DNA of 37,044 nt from NCBI RefSeq assembly GCF_003003795.1, contig NZ_PVWK01000155.1:1-37044 (forward strand), read 5' to 3'. Position numbers and translations under genes: made by a program. Of this stretch, positions 1-8,327 are shown piece after piece. The notes beneath the pieces were generated by a model. That model was given only the letters and a program-made list of their open reading frames with translations. It was not told the origin of the DNA and searched no databases. How positions within the stretch are numbered: position 1 is the first letter of the stretch; every line of letters starts with the position of its first letter. The DNA comes from Stenomitos frigidus ULC18 (GTDB lineage: Bacteria; Cyanobacteriota; Cyanobacteriia; Leptolyngbyales; Leptolyngbyaceae).

Positions 1-235
1 GCTGCACCTCCAAATCGTTGAAATCGATACCTCCATCTAACTTTACATACCGGAGCTTTTCAAGCCTGATCTACTTAGCAATGCTGAGCGTTTGTTAATC
101 GCTTTCTCTTCAAAAACTAAAATGCAGTCGCTTCTGATTAAGTACGACTGCATGACTACATGTAATTTGAATATGCTTACTGAAACGTGAATCTCGACTT
201 TGTCCGAGAGGATAGCGCCACGAGTTAGGAGGTTT
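1..235. other. Array-distal flank, probable CAST right-end region
   Basis: This stretch follows the leader-distal end of the CRISPR array, where type V-K transposons carry their right end. I see no complete gene. On the minus strand a frame without stops but also without a usable start runs off the left edge (bases 1-69), encoding residues such as LEKLRYVKLDGGIDF; it could be a truncated flanking gene, but 23 codons are too few to tell. A terminator-like hairpin lies at 112-153, and a short TCTCG/CGAGA inverted repeat at 192-209. I could not recognise TnsB-binding repeats or a terminal TGT/ACA end, so the exact transposon boundary is not assigned. Confidence 0.4.
112..153 (-). terminator. Terminator-like hairpin after the CRISPR array
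   Basis: Read on the minus strand, ATGCAGTCG (153-145) pairs perfectly with CGACTGCAT (130-122) around a 14-nt loop and is followed by TTTAGTTTTT (121-112). The array is transcribed in this direction, so the hairpin is well placed to end the pre-crRNA. The stem is 9 bp and only moderately GC-rich, so its strength is uncertain. Confidence 0.55.
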
Positions 236-789
236 CTTTCAACTCGCCCCTTGCTAAAAGGGCTGTTGCGACAGTAGTTCCACTAGCAGCGTCAGTCCGG
301 CTGGGAGGCTTTCAACCTATCTCTCGCTGGAAAGGCGATCGCGACTTGAGCCGCAAGAGTTCTTACAACAAAACGCAAGCTTTCAACCCACCTCTCGTTG
401 GAAAGGCGATCGCGACACCGACTCATTCAGTGCGATCGCATAGCGCCAAGGCTTTCAATCCGCCTCTTGCTAAAAAGGCGATCGCGACCGTGCATCGCCT
501 AAAGCCGCGTTAGTGGGGGTGAACAAAGCTTTCAATCCGCCTCTTGCTAAAAAGGCGATCGCGACTCCAGGCCAAATTGAGCCACATACTCAAAGGCTGT
601 CTTTCAATCCGCCTCTTGCTAAAAAGGCGATCGCGACCCAGGAACACCGTACTTCCAGATGACAGCAATAGGAGCCTTTCAACCCGCCTCTTGCTGGAAA
701 GGCGATCGCGACTCCGCATGGTTTGATAAATCGTGTTTGACATCTAATAGTCCTTTCAACCCGCCTCTTGCTGGAAAGGCGATCGCGAC
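236..789 (-). CRISPR. Type V-K CRISPR array, 8 repeats and 7 spacers
   Basis: Eight 37-nt repeats lie at 236-272, 309-345, 380-416, 452-488, 529-565, 601-637, 676-712 and 753-789. Spacers are 36, 34, 35, 40, 35, 38 and 40 nt in plus-strand order. On the minus strand, the sense set by cas12k and the tracrRNA, the repeat starts GTCGCGATCGCC and ends GGCGGGTTGAAAG; the GGGTTGAAAG end is the hallmark of V-K repeats. The repeats fall into subtypes: two identical leader-proximal copies with CCAGCAAGAGG, three with TTAGCAAGAGG, two with further changes, and a strongly degenerate leader-distal copy (236-272) lacking the GCGATCGC core. The repeats sit next to the tracrRNA on the side expected for the leader. 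Spacer targets cannot be determined from sequence alone. Confidence 0.97.
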
Positions 790-984
790 TCTAAGGGTTG
801 AAACTTAGTCACAAAAGGCTTTTCAGCAGTGTTTTTGGCAAACCTCGCTTTAAACTCGATTTCTGGCCTTTCAGCAGTCGTTTGAGGTTGACAAGCAACC
901 TCCAAAAAAGAGTCTCAGAGCGAAATGCAGCCTTTTGGCAAACCTCCTAGGCATTTTGCCCTTGCTTCGGTTTGCCAAATTTGA
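790..984 (-). other. Array leader with repeated stem-loop elements
   Basis: No gene is visible between the array and the tracrRNA. TTTGGCAAACC occurs at 834-844 and 934-944, and its inverse GGTTTGCCAAA at 969-979, so 934-944 and 969-979 can form an 11-bp stem with a 24-nt loop that itself holds GGCATTTTGCC. A second hairpin, GAGGTTG/CAACCTC, lies at 884-902. Next to the first repeat, CTAAG/CTTAG (791-808) encloses a copy of GGTTGAAA in the opposite sense to the repeats. The element TTTCAGCAGT also occurs twice (around 831 and 869). These may end the tracrRNA or organise leader processing; that role is inference. Confidence 0.5.
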
Positions 985-1187
985 ACAGTTAAGGTGGATT
1001 CCTCCTTGCTCGGAGGTGAAGACGATAAACCATCACTGCGGTATACCCGCACCCTCTTGCTGGGAGCGCGCCCAACTTCGGGGTGGACAGTCGATCTGAG
1101 CCAGAAAGCAAGACCATCTTCCGACAGTCAAAGTAGCTCGTAATTGGCAGTAGCACAGAGACCATTACTGGCATGAACTATGGCGCA
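985..1187 (-). ncRNA. Type V-K tracrRNA
   Basis: The interval directly downstream of cas12k matches remembered V-K tracrRNAs (ShCAST type) block by block on the minus strand. These blocks are TTGCGCCATAGTTCATGCC near the 5' end, TTTGACTGT followed by CTTGCTTTCTG, GCGCTCCCAGCAAGAGGG in the middle, and a 3' hairpin CCTCC-GAGCAA-GGAGG (1015-1001). The hairpin is followed by UCCACC (998-993), which can pair with GGCGGG at the 3' end of the repeat with one mismatch, as CCCUCC does with GGUGGG in ShCAST. The RNA forms the duplex with crRNA that loads Cas12k. The 5' end is inferred from the promoter and the 3' end from the anti-repeat, so both are uncertain by 10-20 nt. Confidence 0.85.
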
Positions 1188-1192
1188 ATTCA

Positions 1193-1221
1193 TTTATACA
1201 GTACAAATGTTCTAATTACAA
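1193..1221 (-). promoter_or_regulatory. tracrRNA promoter
   Basis: On the minus strand a -35 element TTGTAA (1221-1216) and a -10 element TATAAA (1198-1193) are separated by exactly 17 nt. It lies immediately after the cas12k stop codon and about 7 nt before the inferred tracrRNA start. The shared 18-bp operator fills the -35/-10 spacer, so a bound repressor would block polymerase directly. Confidence 0.7.
1198..1215 (-). promoter_or_regulatory. Operator copy 1, in the tracrRNA promoter
   Basis: The minus strand reads TTAGAACATTTGTACTGT, an imperfect dyad built around CATTTGTACT. The same ten bases occur at the cas12k start (3153-3170) and before a small gene at 28238-28255. About 0.07 occurrences of a given 10-mer would be expected by chance in both strands of this window. 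V-K CASTs are known to use MerR- or Arc-type repressors on cas12k and tracrRNA promoters; the protein binding here is not identified. Confidence 0.65.
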
Positions 1222-1228
1222 GCAGCCT

Positions 1229-3142
1229 TTATTTTCGTGCTTGGTAGGCTGCGATCGCCAACCCTTTAGCTCTCTCTTGCGGCGTGCCTGTAAACGACTG
1301 CTTGGCTGTCTCAACTGCAATACCGATCTGAGCCGCCTGACTCTGAATGGCTTGGCTGAGTTGAGCATAGCTCCAACGATGCACACTCGACCGATAACTG
1401 AGCGCATACTGGCGCTGTCGTTCGACAGAACCGAGAATTTTTTGTTCTGCTCTAGCTTGCACTTCGCTCTGGATGATTTCTCGGAGGTCACCAACATCAG
1501 GTAAGACAATACTGCTGACCTGGTATTGTTGCGCGATCGCTACGATGGCTCCTGCGATCAAGCGATCGATGTACTCGCCCAAGTTTGACTCACCGAATTG
1601 ATTGGGTGCATTCTTGGACTGATTGTTATGCCGCTGATGGGCATTCCGCTGCTGACGGAGGCGAGATCGGTTCAGGAGTCTATAATTCTCTCCTAAAAGC
1701 TGCCGAAGGCTGCGATAAGTGATTGCTTTGCCAGTTTGAATATTGACAATTGCAAGCGTAGCGGGTTTGTCTAACCCGTAGCTGATACCAGCAAGCAGCG
1801 AAGGTTGTCCCTGATAGAGTGGATGACTTGGACGAGGATAAGCATGATTGAGTAGTGCCAGCGTTTTTTCACGTTTTTGAATAAACGCTTCCTGTTTTGC
1901 ATTGAGCTTGCCTTTGGCTTTCGTGCCAGCAATCACTTTTGTATAAGTGGCAGCTTTCTCCTGACGCACCTGATCGGTGCCTTCGGTCGTCCAAAGGCGA
2001 GTCTCTACAACGCAAGCTAAAGAGAGTCGATGGACGTTCCACGGATCGCCTTGATGTTTGCCCGCCTGCCAAGCAAGGCGTCCAGAGCGGAGGGTAAATA
2101 GGCTGCTTGAGAGCTGACCCTTACTGGCTTTTTTGGCCTCCTGATCCTCTAAAAACCGCTTGAACCAGTGAAGTTGCCTTTGGTCGCAGTAAACCTCAAA
2201 CGTGTGTTCGCCCAGACCATTGAAGCTGACGCATAGCCTTCCCTTCTCGTTGAGAAACCAGCGAAGGTCTTCATTCGTTTCATAGTTGACTGGAAAGGGC
2301 AGTATTGCAGCCTCAGTCAATAAGCTGGCTTGCCAGTCTGCCGCTTCCGTTTCATCCTGAGGAACACACTTCGCTGACTGCTCTAAGGCTTTTAACCAGT
2401 TGTGCCACGACAAATCCCTTCCTTTAGGGAGTCTTGTACGCTGAAGCGTATGCATGAGCCGTTCTAACCGGATTTCTGTTTTGCGGCGACGTTTAGCAAA
2501 CTTTTTGGCATCTTCAGGCTTGTCCGGTATCTTGCTGCCATTTTTGAGCAGGTAGGCGATCGCGCATCGCGTCAAAACATCGTCTACGGAGTCGTACAAC
2601 TTGAAAAGCTCATTAGGAATGTTGTTCTTCTTTGGCTCAAGTGTTTGTGTCGGTTGCTTCTGGTTGCGAGACTTTTTAGGTTTAGACTGACCATTGAGTA
2701 GCGTTTGGGATTGTATCTGAGCCAGTATTGCTTCAGCCTGCACTTTCAAAGCATCTAGGTCACTACCACTGGCTTCTGTTAGCTCATCGTCACTTTTGAG
2801 CATGGCGAGCCAACGGGTCTGACCCGCAATTTTGTTTCTGACGCGCTTGCGAAGGGCTAACCAGGATTTGTAGATGCGATGCACGAGGGCGATCGCAGAG
2901 CTATAGAATCGTCCTGGTTGGCCTGCAAATTGTGAGTCTTCCTTCAACTTCTCGCAGAACTGTTTAACGATCGCCACTGAGAGGTTGCCTGAGTGGCACC
3001 ATTCCTCGAAGTGATCGTCTTGAGCAACTTGTTTCAGTAGTGTATTAACGAGAGGAGTGTACTTTTCTGCCATCAGGTGCCAGAGATAGCGACGAGTGTC
3101 TTCTGTAGCAACCAATCTACACTCAATAGTTTTTTGGCTCAT
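1229..3142 (-). CDS. cas12k: Cas12k, type V-K CRISPR effector
   Basis: This 637-aa protein is the RNA-guided, nuclease-dead target-recognition subunit of V-K CRISPR-associated transposons. It follows the remembered ShCas12k sequence over its full length, including KSWLALRKRVRNKIAGQTRWL near residue 100 (in part), ISYLLKNG-type and KFAKRRRKTEIRLERL motifs, RLCVSFNGLGEHTFEVYC, QLHWFKRFLEDQ and HRWSYAQLSQAIQSQAAQ. The RuvC-I segment reads GISYGLDKPATLAIV (from residue 452), with Ser where catalytic Cas12 proteins have the first Asp, and RuvC-II reads IVLPDVGDLREIIQSE without the catalytic Glu, consistent with lost cleavage. It guides TnsC/TniQ/TnsB integration in known systems, none of which are in the window. 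There is no visible Shine-Dalgarno; the operator and a possible -10 abut the start codon. It lies 91 nt after mrr. Confidence 0.97.
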   Translation of the reverse strand: MSQKTIECRLVATEDTRRYLWHLMAEKYTPLVNTLLKQVAQDDHFEEWCHSGNLSVAIVKQFCEKLKEDSQFAGQPGRFYSSAIALVHRIYKSWLALRKRVRNKIAGQTRWLAMLKSDDELTEASGSDLDALKVQAEAILAQIQSQTLLNGQSKPKKSRNQKQPTQTLEPKKNNIPNELFKLYDSVDDVLTRCAIAYLLKNGSKIPDKPEDAKKFAKRRRKTEIRLERLMHTLQRTRLPKGRDLSWHNWLKALEQSAKCVPQDETEAADWQASLLTEAAILPFPVNYETNEDLRWFLNEKGRLCVSFNGLGEHTFEVYCDQRQLHWFKRFLEDQEAKKASKGQLSSSLFTLRSGRLAWQAGKHQGDPWNVHRLSLACVVETRLWTTEGTDQVRQEKAATYTKVIAGTKAKGKLNAKQEAFIQKREKTLALLNHAYPRPSHPLYQGQPSLLAGISYGLDKPATLAIVNIQTGKAITYRSLRQLLGENYRLLNRSRLRQQRNAHQRHNNQSKNAPNQFGESNLGEYIDRLIAGAIVAIAQQYQVSSIVLPDVGDLREIIQSEVQARAEQKILGSVERQRQYALSYRSSVHRWSYAQLSQAIQSQAAQIGIAVETAKQSFTGTPQERAKGLAIAAYQARK

Positions 3143-3152
3143 TGCGAATAAA

Positions 3153-3170
3153 TTAGTACAAATGAACTAA
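3153..3170 (-). promoter_or_regulatory. Operator copy 2, at the cas12k start
   Basis: The plus strand reads TTAGTACAAATGAACTAA, whose outer five bases are a perfect dyad (TTAGT/ACTAA). It ends 11 bases before the cas12k start codon. On the minus strand a weak -10 candidate TAATTT (3155-3150) directly overlaps its edge, so transcription would begin at about 3143, essentially at the ATG. No convincing -35 is present; TTGACA at 3229-3224 is too far from this -10. Confidence 0.65.
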
Positions 3171-3233
3171 ATGATAGGGCAATTTGCTCCAGTAAGCTAC
3201 ATTGAGTGAAAAATCGTCTTGCGTGTCAAGCTT

Positions 3234-4157
3234 CTAGAAATCAACGTCGGCAAAGAAGTCTTCGTCGAGGCGCTTGAGGTGAAAGGTTTCTTTGATGCTG
3301 ACACCAACATCGTGCTCGATCATAAATTGAGTCAGCTTCTGACCGTCAATCAGGATGATTTTGCTGTCGCGTAGTTGGGCGGCGTAGGCGATCGCCTGCT
3401 GAGTGTAGGTGGAGGTGGTGATAAATACGCCTTTGCGGGCACCAACGCCTGCTAACGCCCCTTGAAAGGCTTGAATCTTTTCTCTGCCGATCGAATTCTC
3501 CCAGCGTTTGGCTTGGATGTAGATCACATCCAGCCCCAACTTGTCTTCTTTGATAGTGCCGTCGATGCCGCCATCGGGACCACGGGGAACGCCTTCGACA
3601 TCTTTGAGGCTACCGCCATAACCCATCGCGTGGAGCAGCCTTAAGACCAACCCCTCAAAGTGTTCAGGAGCGAGTTGTTTAACTTTGTCGAGTAGTTCAT
3701 CCCGCAGTTCAGGATTGAGGATGCCAATCGCTTTGCTAATGGTCTCTTCGGGGGTTGTGGTGGAGGCTGGTGTCGCGTTGGGAGTGGTGGCAAGGGGTTC
3801 TTCAGTAGCAGACCGTTCTCTGAACTCGCGGAATTCATCAAAGCGTTGGAGATAGAGGTTATCGATCGCAGTTGGGTTTTCCGCCAGCACATCCCTTCCC
3901 CGCTGCGTAATTTGGACGGAACCGCGCTTGGGTCGAGAAAGCAAACCGGCTTTACGAAGATAGGTGTTGGCCCACCCGATGCGATTATCAAAAACGGACT
4001 GTTGACCATTGGGGAGTCTGATGGCTCGTTGTTCTGGGGTGATACCGAATTGGTGCGCGAGTTGTTCGCGCAGTGTGGCGATGGCGTGCACTCGCTCATC
4101 CTCAGCTGCGAGCTTGAGCAGTGGCAACATGAACTGATCGTAGGTGGGTAAGCTCAT
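3234..4157 (-). CDS. mrr: Mrr-like restriction endonuclease (type IV)
   Basis: This 307-aa protein has the Mrr layout. The N-terminal winged-helix region (about residues 1-95: [17 protein letters not shown]) matches Mrr_N. A C-terminal PD-(D/E)xK nuclease domain (about 165-290) carries [26 protein letters not shown] and IYIQAKRW, giving the D...QxK active site. Members cut modified DNA. An acidic, Thr/Pro-rich linker (about 120-145) joins the domains. The start codon overlaps the hsdR stop as ATGA, so the gene is probably translationally coupled to hsdR, and it lies directly upstream of cas12k on the same strand. Its role as a type IV partner of the type I system is inferred from context. Confidence 0.92.
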   Translation of the reverse strand: MSLPTYDQFMLPLLKLAAEDERVHAIATLREQLAHQFGITPEQRAIRLPNGQQSVFDNRIGWANTYLRKAGLLSRPKRGSVQITQRGRDVLAENPTAIDNLYLQRFDEFREFRERSATEEPLATTPNATPASTTTPEETISKAIGILNPELRDELLDKVKQLAPEHFEGLVLRLLHAMGYGGSLKDVEGVPRGPDGGIDGTIKEDKLGLDVIYIQAKRWENSIGREKIQAFQGALAGVGARKGVFITTSTYTQQAIAYAAQLRDSKIILIDGQKLTQFMIEHDVGVSIKETFHLKRLDEDFFADVDF

Positions 4158-7100
4158 GATGCTGCCCAGTCTTTACACAGGGTTTCGGCTTGATGGATGA
4201 CGGTTTGAGTGGCTTTCTCTTGTTTGTCGGGTGGGTAGCCATATCTGCGAAGAAGTCGTTTGACGATCGTCCTCAATTTCGCCTTTACAGTTTCCCGCTC
4301 TGTCCAGTCAATGCTGACGTTGCGACGCACCGCTTCCACAAGTTCACGAGCGATCGCCTTCAAGGTTTCATCGCCCAGCACCTTTACAGCACTATCGTTG
4401 ACTTCCAGGGCATCGTAGAAGGCGAGTTCGTCTTCAGTCAGTCCCAGGTCTTCACCCCGTTGGTTGGCGGCTCGCATCTCTTTGGCGAGTTCAACCAGTT
4501 CCTGGATCACCTGAGCCGATTCGATCGTGCGGCTTTGATACCGTTGAATGGTGCTGGCCATCATTTCGGAAAAGGTGCGAGACTGCACGACATTACGGCG
4601 AGATCGCGTTTGCAGCTCGTCATTGAGCAGCTTCCGTAGGACTTCTAGAGCGAGATTCTTTTGGGGCAGGTCACGGACTTCTTCGAGAAATTCGTCTGAG
4701 AGGATGGAGATTTCGGGGTTGTTGAGTCCAGCGGAGGCAAAGATGTCGATGACGGCATCAGAGGCAACGGCACGCGAGACGATTTGGCGCACGGCAGCAT
4801 CAAGTTCCCCTTTGCTCTTTGTCCCCTCAACGGTGTGTTTGGCGAGGGTGGCTTTGATCGCCTGGAAGAAGCCAATGGCTTCTCGCAGGTCGATGGCGGT
4901 GGGTTCCGTGGCACAGAGGGCAAAGGCTTTGGACAGTTCGGTAACGGACTGGATGTAGCGCTGGATGCCGTTATCTTCCTGGAAGGCGGGGCGGAGAATC
5001 CAGTCGGTGGCTTCACGCAAGACCGTAAGGCGTTCTGGGGGTGTACCTGTGAAGAAGCGGGAGTAGTCGAAACCGTGGAACATCGCGGCGACGATCTCAT
5101 ATTTCTCCTGCATCAGGGCAACAGCTTCCTCAATCGGGATGCCAGTCTGTCCTCGATCGCCTTCGGTGTAGTCCATCAGGGCGGCTTTCAAGTCTTGGGC
5201 GATGCCGAGATAATCGACGACTAGACCACCGGGTTTTGCTCCAAAGACGCGGTTGACGCGGGCGATCGCCTGCATCAGGTTGTGCCCTTTCATGGGCTTG
5301 TCGATATACATGGTGTGGAGGCAGGGCGCATCAAAGCCTGTGAGCCACATATCCCGGACGATAACCAGCTTGAGCGGATCGTTGGGGTTGCGTAGACGAT
5401 TGGCGATCGCGTCGCGTCCCTTCTTACTGCGGATGTGGCGTTGGAGGTTTGCGCTATCCGCAGCGCTGCCCGTCATCACAACTTTGATTGCACCTTCATC
5501 ATCCTTGTCAGAGTCCCACTCTGGACGAATCTGGACGATTTGCTTGTAGAGTTCGGCGCAGATACGGCGGCTCATGCAGACGATGATGCCTTTACCTTCC
5601 AGGGCAGCAAGGCGATCGTCGAAGTGGGTGAGGATGTCCTGGGCGACGAGTGCCTGACGTTTTTCGGTGCCGACCATTGCTTCAAGCTGTGCCCACTTGC
5701 TCTTGAGCTTTTCTTTGGTGGTCTGCTCTTCCCCTTCCGTGACGGCTTCAAAGTCGGGGTCAATCTTCGGTTTTTCGTTTTCGTTCAGGGCGAGTTTGGC
5801 AAGGCGGGCTTCGTAGTAGAGGCGGACGGTGGCTCCATCTTCGACGGCACGTTGGATGTCGTAGATGTCGATGTAGTCGCCGAAGATCTGGCGGGTGCTG
5901 GCATCAGCTTTGTTGATCGGGGTGCCCGTGAAACCAATGAAGGAGGCGTTGGGCAGGGCATCGCGCAGGTATTTGGCGAAGCCGTAGGCAGTGTAGGCTC
6001 CCTCTTCGCCAGTGGCTTTATCTGTGGTTTTGACAACCCGCGCTTTGAGTCCGTATTGGGAGCGGTGTGCCTCATCGGCAATGAAGACGATGTTGCGGCG
6101 GGAAGAAATCACGTCGTAGTCGCCGCCGCGTTCGTCTGGGGCGAATTTCTGGATGGTGGTGAAGATAACACCACCGGACGCAACATCGAGTTTGGTTCTG
6201 AGGTCGGCGCGGTCTTCCGCCTGGACGGGTTGCTGGCGCAGCAAGTCCTGGCATTTGGAGAAGGTGGTAAGGAGTTGGTCGTCGAGGTCGTTGCGATCGG
6301 TCAACACAACCAGGGTAGGGTTTGCCATTGCCGGATGCTGGATGATTTTTCCGGCGTAGAATGCCATCGAGAGGCTCTTGCCGGAACCCTGGGTATGCCA
6401 GATTACGCCAACTTTCTTGTCTCCTTCAGGTGCGGTCGCCTGAACGGTAGCGGCAACGGCTTTGTTGACGGCGTGGTATTGGTGGTAGCCTGCCATCTTT
6501 TTGGTGATGGTGTCACCATCGACTTCAAAGGCGATGAAGAAGCGAATGAGGTCAAGGAAGTGCGATCGCTCAAAAACATCGCTGATTAAGACTTCCAGTT
6601 CCGGAGCATGGGGTGAAACACTAGCAGCATAGGTTCCGCCTGTTTCGGCGGCTTTGGGCTGAGTGCGATTGGGGAAGGGGAGCACCTCGGCTTGAGGACG
6701 GGGTGGAATGCGCCAGGGCATGAAGCGATCGCGATCGGCAGTGAGTGAACCAATCCGGGCAGTCATCCCATCGGAAACCACCAGCAGCGCATTAAAGGTG
6801 AAGAGACTGGGAATGTCGCGTTTGTAGGTCTGGAGTTGGTTAAAGGCTCCTTCAATATCAGCGTTTTCGCTGGCAGCGTTTTTGAGTTCGAGGACGGCGA
6901 GGGGTAGCCCGTTGATGAAAACGACAACGTCAGGACGGCGGTTCTTATGGTTCTCAACGACCCTAAATTGATTCAAGACTAACCAATCGTTGTGGTCAGG
7001 ATTCACCCAATCTATGAGCCAGACTTGATCGTGCACCATGCGTCCAGTCTCGCCTTGATAGGAGACGGGGACACCCTCTGTAAGGAGGTGATGGAAACGG

Positions 7101-7360
7101 CGATTATTTTCAAACAGGTTTTGGCTTTCAGATCGGATTACCTGCCGCACAGCATCGTCCAAGGCTTCAACGGGCACTTTTGCATTAATCTTTGCTAATG
7201 CCGATCGCAAGCGTGCCTCTAACACAACCTCAGAGTAAGTCTCCCGCTCTGCTTGAGGTTCACCAGGAGCAAGGTCAGAACCGTGTAGGGTGGTGTAGTC
7301 TAGCGCCCTAAACCAGGCAAGGGTTGCTTCCTCGATCATGGCTTCTGACATGCTGCTCAT
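4154..7360 (-). CDS. hsdR: Type I restriction enzyme subunit R
   Basis: HsdR is the translocase and nuclease subunit of type I restriction. From the chosen ATG it is 1068 aa. The N-terminal nuclease domain shows [20 protein letters not shown] (PD-ExK). The superfamily 2 helicase follows, with Walker [39 protein letters not shown] and ARVNRVF. A long helical C-terminus contacts HsdM/HsdS in known complexes. The frame stays open to a TTG at 7399, but AGGAG sits 9 nt before the ATG at 7360, which I prefer. The gene follows a membrane-protein gene by about 35 nt and overlaps mrr. It is separated from hsdM and hsdS by several accessory genes, an unusual spread for one system. Confidence 0.95.
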   Translation of the reverse strand: MSSMSEAMIEEATLAWFRALDYTTLHGSDLAPGEPQAERETYSEVVLEARLRSALAKINAKVPVEALDDAVRQVIRSESQNLFENNRRFHHLLTEGVPVSYQGETGRMVHDQVWLIDWVNPDHNDWLVLNQFRVVENHKNRRPDVVVFINGLPLAVLELKNAASENADIEGAFNQLQTYKRDIPSLFTFNALLVVSDGMTARIGSLTADRDRFMPWRIPPRPQAEVLPFPNRTQPKAAETGGTYAASVSPHAPELEVLISDVFERSHFLDLIRFFIAFEVDGDTITKKMAGYHQYHAVNKAVAATVQATAPEGDKKVGVIWHTQGSGKSLSMAFYAGKIIQHPAMANPTLVVLTDRNDLDDQLLTTFSKCQDLLRQQPVQAEDRADLRTKLDVASGGVIFTTIQKFAPDERGGDYDVISSRRNIVFIADEAHRSQYGLKARVVKTTDKATGEEGAYTAYGFAKYLRDALPNASFIGFTGTPINKADASTRQIFGDYIDIYDIQRAVEDGATVRLYYEARLAKLALNENEKPKIDPDFEAVTEGEEQTTKEKLKSKWAQLEAMVGTEKRQALVAQDILTHFDDRLAALEGKGIIVCMSRRICAELYKQIVQIRPEWDSDKDDEGAIKVVMTGSAADSANLQRHIRSKKGRDAIANRLRNPNDPLKLVIVRDMWLTGFDAPCLHTMYIDKPMKGHNLMQAIARVNRVFGAKPGGLVVDYLGIAQDLKAALMDYTEGDRGQTGIPIEEAVALMQEKYEIVAAMFHGFDYSRFFTGTPPERLTVLREATDWILRPAFQEDNGIQRYIQSVTELSKAFALCATEPTAIDLREAIGFFQAIKATLAKHTVEGTKSKGELDAAVRQIVSRAVASDAVIDIFASAGLNNPEISILSDEFLEEVRDLPQKNLALEVLRKLLNDELQTRSRRNVVQSRTFSEMMASTIQRYQSRTIESAQVIQELVELAKEMRAANQRGEDLGLTEDELAFYDALEVNDSAVKVLGDETLKAIARELVEAVRRNVSIDWTERETVKAKLRTIVKRLLRRYGYPPDKQEKATQTVIHQAETLCKDWAAS

Positions 7361-7395
7361 GCTTTGGTGCTCCTGCCTCTTTTGACTGCTAAAGC

Positions 7396-7899
7396 TCAAC
7401 CTGCGGTGGGGGCAGGTCGTGTATTGGTTGGTCTAGTGGCTTGAGCAGGAGGTTGTTGCCTGGGAATAGCAGGAGCATTGAGCTGGCGAGAAAGGTTGAG
7501 TAGATTGGTGCAAAAACCTTGAACGTTTTCAGATTTTTTGTAGAACAGGATGAGATGAGAACAAGGAGTATGCACTACTATCCAGTTCTGCTTGAGCACG
7601 AAGAAGAGCACAATAAACACGATGCCAATTACCCAAAGCAGAGTGGCAATACCAAGAAAGAGTAGCCACCAGAGCCGTCCTTCTACAACTTCAACAGCGT
7701 CAATGTTCTGAATCCGAGTATGAATTTCCTTCTTTTCTAAGCCATAGGAGGTTTTGGTGCTGGTATGGAGCGTATCACCGACAATTCTCATCGTTGCTTT
7801 TCCACTAGCTGGAATCACAACACTTCCCCACACCTGCCCCGGTCTACCGTGAATTTCGGGCATTACTTGACCAGGGCGGCTGAGTTGGCTATTTGCCAT
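7396..7899 (-). CDS. Membrane protein with PH-like N-terminal region
   Basis: I do not recognise a named family for this 167-aa protein. Residues about 35-70 ([20 protein letters not shown] onward) have the strand-rich, hydrophilic look of a small bacterial PH-like domain. A strongly hydrophobic stretch follows ([20 protein letters not shown] and onward, about 77-105), enough for one long or two tightly spaced membrane segments. The tail is Pro/Gln/Thr-rich and low in complexity. It is the first gene of the membrane protein-hsdR-mrr run, so it may be co-transcribed with hsdR. A defence role would be guilt by association only. Confidence 0.7.
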   Translation of the reverse strand: MANSQLSRPGQVMPEIHGRPGQVWGSVVIPASGKATMRIVGDTLHTSTKTSYGLEKKEIHTRIQNIDAVEVVEGRLWWLLFLGIATLLWVIGIVFIVLFFVLKQNWIVVHTPCSHLILFYKKSENVQGFCTNLLNLSRQLNAPAIPRQQPPAQATRPTNTRPAPTAG

Positions 7900-8327
7900 G
7901 ATTGAATTCCTTAGGTAAATGTATGGGAGCGATGCTTTACGGACTGAGACGCACCTTTCTCCTAGACTTCCTCTAGTTCATCCACAAGTAACAAGGGTCT
8001 ACCCGGTAATATCAGCGCTTGATGATATGAGCCAGGGAAAGCTGGAGATGTTGTTACAGAAAACCCTTTGTTATAGAGCTCCTAGCAGTTTAGGCATCAA
8101 AGATAAATTAGCAACTCAAGCTTGGCTCAATGTATTTGAAAGGGAGCTTTTCTTAGGATTTTCTTTGAGTTCTAGGAAATTTTGAAGTTGAGTGGCCCGA
8201 TCGTTTATGGTTCTACAGGTTCGGTTTTGCCGTTTCACTGGTATCGCCCCTACAGACACCAGGAGACACAACACTTTATTACCTGACTTTCAACGAGGCA
8301 AGCAGTCATCCCAAATTGAATGACTGG
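7900..8327. other. Gene-poor gap between two parts of the RM operon
   Basis: About 430 nt separate the DUF1828 gene from the membrane-protein gene. A rightward frame of 88 codons (7919-8185) exists but has no ribosome-binding site and no recognisable motif, and it opposes all neighbours; I treat it as chance. The gap should hold the promoter for the membrane protein-hsdR-mrr run. A 7-bp inverted repeat, CAGTCAT/ATGACTG (8303-8326), lies just after the DUF1828 stop, without a U-tract. Confidence 0.4.

Noticed and set aside
1-235. Exact CAST right-end boundary and TnsB-binding repeats
   Set aside because: No repeated TnsB-type motif or terminal TGT/ACA could be recognised, so no boundary was called.
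510-743. Reading frames on both strands inside the CRISPR array
   Set aside because: They arise from the 37-nt repeats read in frame; the repeated residues (RDRLFSKRRIE) are translated repeat sequence.
884-902. GAGGTTG/CAACCTC hairpin as a tracrRNA terminator
   Set aside because: The T-run lies before, not after, the stem in the direction of transcription.
5435-6589. Long 384-codon frame on the plus strand within hsdR
   Set aside because: It is antisense to a full-length HsdR with all helicase motifs, and its composition is that of a complementary-strand shadow.
7919-8185. 88-codon plus-strand frame in the RM gap
   Set aside because: It has no ribosome-binding site, no motif and opposite direction to its neighbours; kept only as part of the gap description.
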